This document shows, piece by piece, positions 48,369-56,260 of a stretch of DNA of 64,000 bases. The notes beneath the pieces are model-generated. The model saw only the letters and a list, made by a program, of their open reading frames with translations, did not search any database and was not told the origin of the DNA. The stretch is taken from assembly GCA_013306675.1 (NCBI GenBank), contig JABLUY010000021.1, forward strand, positions 67,984 to 131,983. Direction: 5' to 3'. The translations under genes and the position numbers were made by a program. The first letter of the stretch is position 1, and each line of letters opens with the position of its first letter. This stretch comes from Thraustochytrium sp. TN22 (Eukaryota; Sar; Bigyra; Thraustochytrida; Thraustochytriidae).

Positions 48369-50618
48369 TCACGGAGGCTGCGCGTAGACCGGCGGATTGG
48401 AGCGCGGGGGGACTATGTCGAGCGAGCGGATGGCCTCGAGGTTGCGCAAAGACCAGGCCTTGAACTTGTCCATCTGGCTGGTGAGGAGCACGCCACGAAA
48501 ACCTTCGTGGAGCTCCTCGACAGCCGGAAAAAGAAGCCACTCGTTCACAGCCAGCGCGGAGAGGACGCGCTGGAAGGCGTGAAGGGAGAGCTGCTCGCGC
48601 TGGAGGCCGACGGAGAGCTGACGGATCTGCGCAACCTGGGAGTCGGTGAACTGGACGGTCTCGTGCAGGTCCTTACGCAGCATCTCAAGACGGTGCGTGA
48701 GCTGGGCCGGCGTGAGCGGCGGTTCGCGCGGGGGCGCGCTGTCGGAGCGCGTACCGGGAGCGCCGTAGGTGTGACTAAGCGGTGCGGCGTCCATGCCGAG
48801 CACCTTGCGCGCGCCGGTGACGGTGGCGTTGGCGCCGCGCGGGGCTGCGGCCTTGGGCTTGGGCGCCGGCGTTGCGGGCGCCGTGGCCGGCGCTGAAAGC
48901 GAGGCGGGCGGGAGCTCGTCCTCGTCGGCGTGCAGGTCGAGGCCGAGGCCGACACCGGCGCCGCCAGGCATGCCGGCCGGGAGCGGCTTGCGGTAGTAAT
49001 TGTTCCTGGCGGCGTTGCGGCGGAGCGCGAGGGCGCGCGCGGCCTGCTCGCTGGCGGCGAGGCGGTCGGCCAATAGTACGTACATGGCGCCGTTTTCCGC
49101 GCCGTGCAGGCGAAGGAGGTCCGCCCAGCCACCGCCAAAGTCGGTGAACATCTCGGTGGCAGCGCGACGGCGCGGCCGCGACACGCTCAGGTCCTGGGTA
49201 GGGCCGGCCACGAGCTTGTCGATGAAGAATTCGTAGAGCTCGTTGTCGTCGAGCGCCGCGAGTTCCTCCTCGATGCGCTGCTGCGCCTGTGCCGCGTCCT
49301 CCTCCTCCTGGGTCTTCTTGGCGCCGGGCACGGCAACCGGCTTGGGCGGCACGACGGCATCCTCATAAATGGGCATGGGTTGGCGCGAAGCGAGGTAGGC
49401 ATCGCGAAGATCTTGGCTAGAGAACGGGCAGGCCGGCGACCCGAGGCCCCGCGCGCGCGCCGCGACGCCCGCGGCGCCGGCGCCATGGGCACCGCTGCGG
49501 CGCGCCGCCTTGATCGCCTGCCGCCGCTTGTCCAGCACGCTCAACAAGGCGATGCTCTGGAGCAGGTCCTTGACCTCGAGCTCGAGCGAGTCCGTCATGG
49601 TCTTCTTCTTGAGCCGGCGCATCTTGGCGGACGCGCGATTGCGCGCGAGTCGCTTCTCGCGGCGGCCAGACGAGTCCGCCGACGTCATGAGCGTATCGTC
49701 GTCATCGGCGCCGCCAGGCGGGCTCGGCATGGACGAAAAGGTCATGCCGTTCTGCGCGAGCAGCGTGTGCCCGCGCGCGGCGCCGTACGGCGGCGAGGCG
49801 CCGGGCGGCAGCCCCATGGCGGCGCCGGCGCCAGCACCGGGAGCCGGGTTCCCCATGCTGCGCGGTGTCGGCTCGCTGCTGGCCATGCTGCGGTCCAGCT
49901 GCTCGCCTCGCCGCTTGCCCGTGCCGCGCTGCCCACGCGAGAGGTGATCGGTGCCGCCATCCTGGGGCGAGCTTGGCGAGACGGGCCCGGACGATCCGCT
50001 GCCGCTACCGTACGGGCCGACGGACTGCAGCCCGGGCTCGTACTTGAGGAGGCCGAGACGCACGTGGCCGCCGCGCTGCTGCGCCGCGGCCGCGGCCACC
50101 GCCGCCGCGTCCTGCGGCGGGGGCGCCGAAACGCTCGGCAGGGCGTCCGGGCTGCCGGGCCAGCTCGAGTGCATGTCTTGTTGCGACATGACCTTGCGCA
50201 TCTCACTCACGTGCCCGCTGCCATCGTAGCCGGGGAACCGCGGCTGCACGCTTCCCAGCGGCATTCCGTGGTGGTCCAGCCCACCAGACATGGAGGCATG
50301 ATATGGCACCGGCGTCGGTGGCGTGGCCAGACTGCCGTCCAGGCCCAGGTCGTAGTTGCCGAAGGTGTCGCTCTCGCCAAAGCCGTGCGGGTCGTCAAGA
50401 CCGAAGGGCTCCGGCCCGTGGCCCGGCGGCGCCACCCCGGCCCCGTCGCCTGTGTCCATGCGGTGGTCGGCGGGCCCGGGCCCCCCGGGCCCGAGCCCTG
50501 GCCCGGAGATGGTGTTGAACGCTGGCATGGACGTCGACTTCTTCATGCCTGACCCGCTCGAAGGGTACAGCACCTGCGGCGGCGTCTTCCATTGCCCAAA
50601 TAGCGCCTGACGCTTCAT
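48369..50618 (-). CDS. bZIP-type transcription factor, long form
   Basis: 749 residues from the ATG at 50618; an in-frame extension to 50747 begins with a non-ATG codon and is polar. Residues 1-300 are Gly/Pro/Ser-rich. At about 315-375 lies a basic region and zipper: GRREKRLARNRASAKMRRLK followed by SLELEVKDLLQSIALLSVLD. The NRxSAxxxR pattern is the DNA-contact signature of bZIP proteins, and hydrophobic residues then recur every seven. The C-terminal half is unusual for a bZIP: a folded helical region (about 655-735) with LTHRLEMLRKDLHETVQFTD and LSALAVNEWLLFPAVEELHE. This tail is reminiscent of DOG1-like helices of plant TGA factors, but I cannot confirm this. Nuclear, sequence-specific regulation is expected. 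Confidence 0.75.
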   Translation of the reverse strand: MKRQALFGQWKTPPQVLYPSSGSGMKKSTSMPAFNTISGPGLGPGGPGPADHRMDTGDGAGVAPPGHGPEPFGLDDPHGFGESDTFGNYDLGLDGSLATPPTPVPYHASMSGGLDHHGMPLGSVQPRFPGYDGSGHVSEMRKVMSQQDMHSSWPGSPDALPSVSAPPPQDAAAVAAAAAQQRGGHVRLGLLKYEPGLQSVGPYGSGSGSSGPVSPSSPQDGGTDHLSRGQRGTGKRRGEQLDRSMASSEPTPRSMGNPAPGAGAGAAMGLPPGASPPYGAARGHTLLAQNGMTFSSMPSPPGGADDDDTLMTSADSSGRREKRLARNRASAKMRRLKKKTMTDSLELEVKDLLQSIALLSVLDKRRQAIKAARRSGAHGAGAAGVAARARGLGSPACPFSSQDLRDAYLASRQPMPIYEDAVVPPKPVAVPGAKKTQEEEDAAQAQQRIEEELAALDDNELYEFFIDKLVAGPTQDLSVSRPRRRAATEMFTDFGGGWADLLRLHGAENGAMYVLLADRLAASEQAARALALRRNAARNNYYRKPLPAGMPGGAGVGLGLDLHADEDELPPASLSAPATAPATPAPKPKAAAPRGANATVTGARKVLGMDAAPLSHTYGAPGTRSDSAPPREPPLTPAQLTHRLEMLRKDLHETVQFTDSQVAQIRQLSVGLQREQLSLHAFQRVLSALAVNEWLLFPAVEELHEGFRGVLLTSQMDKFKAWSLRNLEAIRSLDIVPPRSNPPVYAQPP

Positions 50619-50955
50619 CCTGCCCGCCGCCCTGTCGACCTCGTCCGCCGTGCTGCTCCGCTGCTGCCGCTCGCGCGCCTGGACGGAGGCGCTCGCCTGC
50701 CCGGCCTCCCTGTCCTGTCTATCCTCAGCACTCGTGTCCGTCGCCACCCCCCTTCCCCGGGCGCCTTCGCTGCGGGCTGCTCCGCCGCGAGGCGGCGCGA
50801 GGCGACGCAGGGGCGAGCTGCTCTACCCGACGCCGCGCCGCACGTCCGCGCGCAGGTCCGCCGCGCCGCTGCCGCGCTGCGCCGCGCCTCCGCCGCCGCC
50901 GCCGCTTCCGCCGCGCTGCCCGCGCAGCACAGGCGGACCCAATTTCGAGCGTAGC

Positions 50956-50980
50956 CAGGCAGGCAGGCAGGCAGGCAGGC
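50956..50980. repeat. (GGCA)n array
   Basis: Six GGCA units about 340 bases upstream of the bZIP start. Confidence 0.9.
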
Positions 50981-51600
50981 ACCTGCGCCGCGCCGCGCCT
51001 CCCTGCGCCGCGCCTCCCTGCGCCGCGCCTCCCTGCGCCGCGCCGCGCCGCGCCGCGCCGCGTGCCCCCCTGCTGCCGAGGCGCGCGCGAGCGAGCCTGC
51101 CGCGCCGCGCCGCGCCGCCGCGCGCCGCCGCCGCGCGCGAGCTAAGTTTCTGCAGTGGCTGCGCGCGCCTTCACTGTCAACGCGTGTCCAGTTGACTGCG
51201 GCGAGCTTGAGCTCAGGCTTTCTTTGGTTGAAAGTGCCAGTTAGCCTAGTGGAAAAGGGTCACTTCCAGACGAAGAGTGAAAGCGCTGCTGCGCTTTGAA
51301 CAAGCGGCCTATGCGCGGCCCGCGGCCTATTTTTGCCCATTTTTTGCGCGACTGGCGCGGCGGCCGCAAGTGGGGCGCGGCGCTTGCGCGGCGGCGGGCG
51401 CCACTTGCGGCGGGCGCCGCGCGGCAGTGGCGCGCGGCCAGACCTCCATCCCGATCCTGAGCCCCTGGCAGCGAGCGCGCCAGGCTAGGCGGGGCGAGAG
51501 CGCCTCGCGAACTGCGCTGCGCTTGCGCGCCCTCGGCACGGCGGCGGCTGCGCGCGACCGCGGCCCCGGCCGGCCGGCGGGTTTGACTTTTTTCAACCAA

Positions 51601-51622
51601 GGCAGGCAGGCAGGCAGGCAGC
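51601..51622. repeat. (GGCA)n array in TRAPPC3 leader
   Basis: Five GGCA units ending 32 bases before the ATG at 51655. Confidence 0.9.
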
Positions 51623-51654
51623 AAGCCGCGGCGGTTGGGGCCGCCGAGGAGAAC

Positions 51655-52224
51655 ATGTCGTCGGCGTCGGCCAAGCAGCGGCTCGGGGAGAGCTGCTACG
51701 CGAAGCTGGACAAGATCAACGCGGAGCTGTTCACGCTGACGTACGGTGCGCTGGTGGCGCAGCTGATGCGCGACCTGGAGGACGTGGACAAGGTGAACGA
51801 GAAGCTGGAAGGCATGGGCTACAACATCGGGCTGCGGCTGGTGGACGAGCTCCTGGCCAAGTCCGGCATCTCCAAGTGCGGGAACTTTCGCGAGACGGCC
51901 GACACGGTATCCAAGGTGGGCTTTAAGATGTTCCTCAACACGGTGCCGACCGTGCAGGCCTGGAACGAGCGCGGCACGGAGTGCACGCTCAGCTTCGACG
52001 ACAACCCGCTCGAGGACTTCGTCGCGCTGCCGGCGTCTTGCGCAGGCCTCAAGTACTCAAATCTGCTGTGCGGCGTCTTGCGCGGGGCACTCGAGTCCGT
52101 GCACCTTGCGGTGACCTGCGAGATTGTTGCGGACTCGCTCAAGGGCGATCCCAAGACCGAGATTCGCATGTCGCTCAAGCACGTCATCGAGGACGAGGCC
52201 GGGGAGGACTACCGCGAGGACTGA
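51655..52224 (+). CDS. TRAPPC3: TRAPP complex subunit 3 (Bet3)
   Basis: 189 residues. The Bet3 fold is clear from NAELFTLTYGALVAQLMRDL near the start, GYNIGLRLVDELLAKSGISK, then the diagnostic CGNFRETADTVSKVGFKMFL with the conserved Cys that is acylated in yeast and human Bet3 (Cys68 in human), and later DFVALPASCAGLKYSNLLCG and CEIVADSLKGDPKTEIRM. TRAPPC3 sits at the centre of the TRAPP tethering complexes that activate Rab1/Ypt1 in ER-Golgi traffic. The length is as usual (about 180). A longer upstream frame crosses GC-repeat spacer and is not used. Convergent with the phosphodiesterase gene, 309 bases apart. Confidence 0.96.
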   Translation: MSSASAKQRLGESCYAKLDKINAELFTLTYGALVAQLMRDLEDVDKVNEKLEGMGYNIGLRLVDELLAKSGISKCGNFRETADTVSKVGFKMFLNTVPTVQAWNERGTECTLSFDDNPLEDFVALPASCAGLKYSNLLCGVLRGALESVHLAVTCEIVADSLKGDPKTEIRMSLKHVIEDEAGEDYRED

Positions 52225-52372
52225 TATTGCGTGAAATGGCCATTGCGCGAGCGAGTGCAGGGGAGGAGGGAGGGAGGTAAGCTCACTCCACTTGTTTAGA
52301 TCCTAGCGTCGGAAAGGGTCGGCACCGGCGCTGCTTGGTGTGTTCGTTATGCGCTCGCTCGCTCGCTCGCAC

Positions 52373-52477
52373 GGCTCGGCTCGGCTCGGCTCGGCTCGGC
52401 TCGGCTCGGCTCGGCTCGGCTCGGCTCGGCTCGGCTCGGCTCGGCTCGGCTCGGCTCGGCTCGGCTCGGCTCGGCTC
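52373..52477. repeat. (GGCTC)21 pentanucleotide array
   Basis: Twenty-one perfect GGCTC units in the spacer between two convergent 3' ends. The perfection of the array points to recent expansion. Confidence 0.97.
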
Positions 52478-52533
52478 AGGGACCACGAGAAACGCAAAGA
52501 AAAGTACAATAAGATGAACTCGATGAAACAAGG

Positions 52534-55500
52534 TCACACGGCCGGCGGCTGTACGTTGCCGTCCGAAGTTGCAGCATCATCTTCCACGCCGCCGAGCACG
52601 GGGAAGGTCACGTCGCAGTCCAGATCGACCGGGGCACGGTCAATCTCCATAAAGCGGTGGAAATAGCGTGGGATGCCCGTGGACGCGAGCGCGGCGGAGT
52701 CGAGCGCGAGGTCCACGTCCATGTCCTCGCTTGAGTCGCCCGTACGGCCGTGCGAGAGCAGGCTGGCCATGGAGGCGCCGCGGTGCATGGGCTTTCTTGG
52801 GGGCGGCGCGCGGCTTGGCGGCGACTGCGCAAACCTGGGCGGCGACTGCGCACGGCCCGGCGGCGACTGCACGCGCGCGCGCTGCTTTAAAAAGGTTCGC
52901 GCCGCGCGCGCCACACCGCGCTCCTGCACCTCGGCCGGGTCCCGCGGCTCGCGCGCTGCTGCGGGGAGCTGGGCGCCCTGCAGCGGCGCAGGGGCCGAGG
53001 CGCGCTCGCCCCACTGCACGAGGTTGGCCCGGATGTTGCTGATGGCGTGTTCCAAGGCGATGTCCGGGACCTGCGCAAGCACCTCGTACAGCGGCAGCAC
53101 GATGGCATCAATGAAGCCGCTCTGGAAGCGCGAGAGCGGCAGCTCGATGGCGCGGTCCATAAAGGGCAGCACGGGGAGGCCACGCTCTTTTTCTAGGTCG
53201 CCCTGGTTGCGGAACTCGACGCAAAGGCGCTCGGTCCACTGCTGGTACACGGTCCATGGCTTGGCGGATGACGAGATGTCAGCGGCGTGCAGGGCGGCCT
53301 CGAGGATGTGCATCTGCTCGAGGTCCGAAACAATGACGCTGCCGCGCTGCGACTGCGAGTTCTGCAGCGCCTGGGATACCTTGATGAGGCGCCCGACGCA
53401 GGCGTCGTGCTCGGCGTTCTCCGTTGCGAGCACCATGGACACGACGGTCTTGCGGAAGACGAGCAGGTCCTCGGGCGCGAAAGCACAGAGCAGGTTGGCC
53501 CCGGGCGCGTGCAGCAGCTCAAACATGACCGAGGCGTGCATCATCTCAAGCGGCGAGCGGTCGTTGTACCGGATAGCCAGCGGGTGCCAGGTCTGTACCA
53601 GAAAGCTGTTGGTCACGCCCGGATGCGCAACGTCGTGGCCGAGGGCCGCGAACACGGCCGCGAAGCGCACCTGCTCCGAGGCGTACTTGGCCAGACCGCA
53701 CGCGACGAAGAAATGGTTCACGGCCTGCGCCACGTCGGCACCGTGGATGGAGTTATGATACGGGTTCGGCATGTAGCGCGACTGCAGCAGCGTCAGGTAC
53801 CGCAACGCCTCGCGCTCCGGGACGTGAAGCTTGGAAAAGACGCCGTGGCGCTCAAAGATGGCAAAGCCAACGGCCACCAGGGCGCCGCAGGTGGCCAGCT
53901 GCGAGACCACAAAGATGTTGAACTCGTCCCACGAGTCGATCCGCTGCAGCATGGCCACGAGCTTAGCCACCTCGGGCTGCTCTGGCAGGCCGAAATTGGG
54001 CTCGGCCGCCCGGGCGTGACCGCCAGCTGCGGCCTGTGAAACTACCTGGACCGTCTTGTCCAGCACAAAGTACTGAATGGGCGTAAGCGAGCCGGACCTA
54101 CTGTGCAGCAGGCGGCCCACGGGGCCGCCCTCTTCGTCAAGATCCTCGGGCCCGGGCGGGGCCGGGCTGACGGTGACCGGGGCGTTGGCCAATAGGACCG
54201 TTTCCTCGTCTTCGTTGTTGCGCATCTTGTGCTTGGGGGAGACCAGTCGCGGCGGGCTGTGCTCTGGAGACGCGGTGGCCGCTGCCGCTGCCGCTGCCGT
54301 TGTCGCTGCTGCTGTCGCTGCCGCTGCCTTGGTGGGTGTGGACGACACCGTAGGGCTTGCGCGGCCTGGCGACTGCAAAATATGCGCGGCCTCGCGCGGC
54401 CTCGCGCTCCCGTTTTGGGCCAGCGCTGCGAGCACCGAGGCTGGCGAGGGCGAGCGAATCTCACGCGGGCTCACCAGGACGGAGGGGCTGCTCGTGCGTG
54501 TGAGGGCGTCCTCGGAGATGTTGAGATCGGCCTCATCGACAAAGATATCATCTTGCTCGTCCTCCTCGTCGTCCTCGTCCTCCGAGAGCGCCTCCTCGTC
54601 CGAGATGTACACGTCCTTGGCGACACCGGCCGAGACAAAGTCGACGTCACTGGAGGAAAACGCGCGCGCGCGGTGCGCAAGGGAAGTGCGCGCCTGATCC
54701 TTGACAAGCGCGGCGCGGATCGGCGACTCGGGCAGGCTCCGCTTACGCGCGAAGATGGCGGCGCTGGAGAGCGCGGAGTTTGCAGAGGCGTACTTGTCGA
54801 GGCCCAAGAGCACCGGTGAGCTCTGCGTGCTGAGCACGCTCATGTGGCCGGAGCCCACGGAGCGCAGCGAGCGCGCGGACTCGAGGCGCCGCACGGCTGG
54901 CGTGTCGGCGAACTCGTGCAGCAGGTACTGCTTGACATCCTCAGGCAGGGCATCGACCCGGCGCTTGACGTCGTCGACCTCGGGGTCGAGCTGCGCCATG
55001 AGCGCGCGCTGGCACAAGAGGGCCTCGCGCCGCGAGAGCGAGACAGACTGTGACCCCGGGTCACGAGTGATGGCGGCCTCTAGGATGCGCACGGACTCGT
55101 GCAGCAGCTTGGAGTTGTACATTGTCTGCTGCAGCGAGGCGTGCGGCGAGACGGCCGGTCGCGCGAACCCCAGTCCGCGCAGAGGCACGTCGGTGACGGC
55201 CGCCGGCCCCGTGCCGGCGCCCGACGGCGACCTCTTGGTCCTCGCACCGCTGCGCAGTGGCGGCGTCGTCTCCGGGTCGTAGTGCTGGTAGTGGTGATGA
55301 TGACGATGCTGGTTGCGTTGATGGTTGTTGTTGTCGTTGGCGCTGCAATTGATGCTACTTTTGGCATCGTCGGCGCTGCTGCTGTTGTTGTTGTTGTTAT
55401 TGCTGGTGCTGCTGCTGCTGCAGGTGACGTTCTTGCTGTTGTCGGCAGCGCCGGCCAGCTGGCGCCGCGTGGCGCTGGGCGGCGTGGGCGCGGGCGGCGG

Positions 55501-55644
55501 CGGTGACCCGGCCGCCGGCCGCCCACGGCCCTGGCTGCTGCTCCCCTTGCGTTGCAGCCCGGGCGCACGCGGCAGCGCCTGCGGCGTCGTCGCGGTTGTC
55601 GGCGGCGGCGGCGAGGGCGGCGGCAAGTCCCGTGCAGCCCGCAT
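52534..55644 (-). CDS. class I 3',5'-cyclic-nucleotide phosphodiesterase
   Basis: 1,036 residues, intronless. The N-terminal half is disordered: poly-Asn/Ser near 70-110 and an acidic stretch near 340-370 (SDEEALSEDEDDEEDEQDDI). The catalytic HD domain lies at about 590-890, with YHNSIHGADV, GHDVAHPGVTN (the HDxxHxxxN signature), LEAALHAADISSSAKPW (third metal Asp) and the invariant Gln region ERGLPVLPFMDR ... LPLSRFQSGFID. All metal ligands are present, so an active cAMP and/or cGMP hydrolase is expected. I see no GAF, PAS or transmembrane segment, so regulation may lie in the long phosphorylatable N-terminus. Substrate preference cannot be read reliably. The start is an ATG. Confidence 0.92.
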   Translation of the reverse strand: MRAARDLPPPSPPPPTTATTPQALPRAPGLQRKGSSSQGRGRPAAGSPPPPAPTPPSATRRQLAGAADNSKNVTCSSSSTSNNNNNNSSSADDAKSSINCSANDNNNHQRNQHRHHHHYQHYDPETTPPLRSGARTKRSPSGAGTGPAAVTDVPLRGLGFARPAVSPHASLQQTMYNSKLLHESVRILEAAITRDPGSQSVSLSRREALLCQRALMAQLDPEVDDVKRRVDALPEDVKQYLLHEFADTPAVRRLESARSLRSVGSGHMSVLSTQSSPVLLGLDKYASANSALSSAAIFARKRSLPESPIRAALVKDQARTSLAHRARAFSSSDVDFVSAGVAKDVYISDEEALSEDEDDEEDEQDDIFVDEADLNISEDALTRTSSPSVLVSPREIRSPSPASVLAALAQNGSARPREAAHILQSPGRASPTVSSTPTKAAAATAAATTAAAAAAATASPEHSPPRLVSPKHKMRNNEDEETVLLANAPVTVSPAPPGPEDLDEEGGPVGRLLHSRSGSLTPIQYFVLDKTVQVVSQAAAGGHARAAEPNFGLPEQPEVAKLVAMLQRIDSWDEFNIFVVSQLATCGALVAVGFAIFERHGVFSKLHVPEREALRYLTLLQSRYMPNPYHNSIHGADVAQAVNHFFVACGLAKYASEQVRFAAVFAALGHDVAHPGVTNSFLVQTWHPLAIRYNDRSPLEMMHASVMFELLHAPGANLLCAFAPEDLLVFRKTVVSMVLATENAEHDACVGRLIKVSQALQNSQSQRGSVIVSDLEQMHILEAALHAADISSSAKPWTVYQQWTERLCVEFRNQGDLEKERGLPVLPFMDRAIELPLSRFQSGFIDAIVLPLYEVLAQVPDIALEHAISNIRANLVQWGERASAPAPLQGAQLPAAAREPRDPAEVQERGVARAARTFLKQRARVQSPPGRAQSPPRFAQSPPSRAPPPRKPMHRGASMASLLSHGRTGDSSEDMDVDLALDSAALASTGIPRYFHRFMEIDRAPVDLDCDVTFPVLGGVEDDAATSDGNVQPPAV

Positions 55645-56260
55645 CTCCTTTCTCTGCTCGGCGCGGCCTCCGCCTCCCGCCGCGCGCCTGCGCCTGCGCG
55701 GGCAACGGCGGGGCGCGCGCGAGGCCGGAGTCTCGCCGCCCCGCGCTCCGGCTCGCGCCGGCGAGCGAGAGTCGAGGCGGGGAGAGAGACCCAGCCCGAG
55801 CGGGAGGGAAGACCTCTCCAGTTTTGCCGCTCGAGTTTTACGAGTGCGTGAGCGAGCGAACTCTAGCTAGGGCCTAGGCCTGGCGAGCTTGCTACTAGAG
55901 TAGCTAGCTGGAGCGCGAGACCCGGGAGCGCTGGGCCCGGACCGCAATGGGCGAGCCAGCTGCTTCACATCACTGCAGCCAGACACAGCCTGCCAGTTGC
56001 AGCCTTGCCATTCATTCGTCATGGTGATGTGAAGACTCTTCCCGTTCACGTATCTGCTCTGCAACGCGGCGACGCCTTCTCACCTTGTCTTCATCATGCT
56101 GATCATCACGCTTGGAAACTCCTCTCGACTGTCGGGTCTTCGAGAGGTACGCAAGCAAGCAAGCAAGCAAGCAAGCAAGTAAGCAAGCAAGCAAGCAAGC
56201 AGGGCCTCCTAGCTGCTTGGCCTTAGGCCTGGAGAGAATCAAATCAAAGCATTCATCACA
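55645..56260. other. spacer with AAGC array
   Basis: Phosphodiesterase leader, then AT-richer sequence with an AAGC array (56151-56201). The last part is host DNA that, before the transposon insertion, would have been the 3' flank of the DnaJ gene. Confidence 0.65.
56151..56201. repeat. (AAGC)n array
   Basis: About twelve AAGC units with one AAGT variant in the 3' flank of the DnaJ gene, left of the transposon. Confidence 0.93.

Larger units (their letters stand above)
50619..51654. other. divergent promoter region with GGCA arrays
   Basis: Extremely GC-rich; contains GGCA arrays at 50956-50980 and 51601-51622 and a CGCCGCGCCTCC array at 50985-51050. A stretch at 51240-51270 resembles a tRNA D-arm but lacks the rest. 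No gene seen. Confidence 0.55.

Noticed and set aside
49104-50552. 482-codon open frame antisense to the bZIP gene
   Set aside because: Arg/Gly/Ala low complexity produced by the complement of the bZIP gene.
51235-51300. tRNA-like stretch (TTAGCCTAGTGG resembles an A box)
   Set aside because: No GGTTCRA-type B box, no anticodon stem and no acceptor pairing nearby.
52283-52537. Frame of repeated RAEPS residues
   Set aside because: Direct translation of the GGCTC array; no coding evidence.
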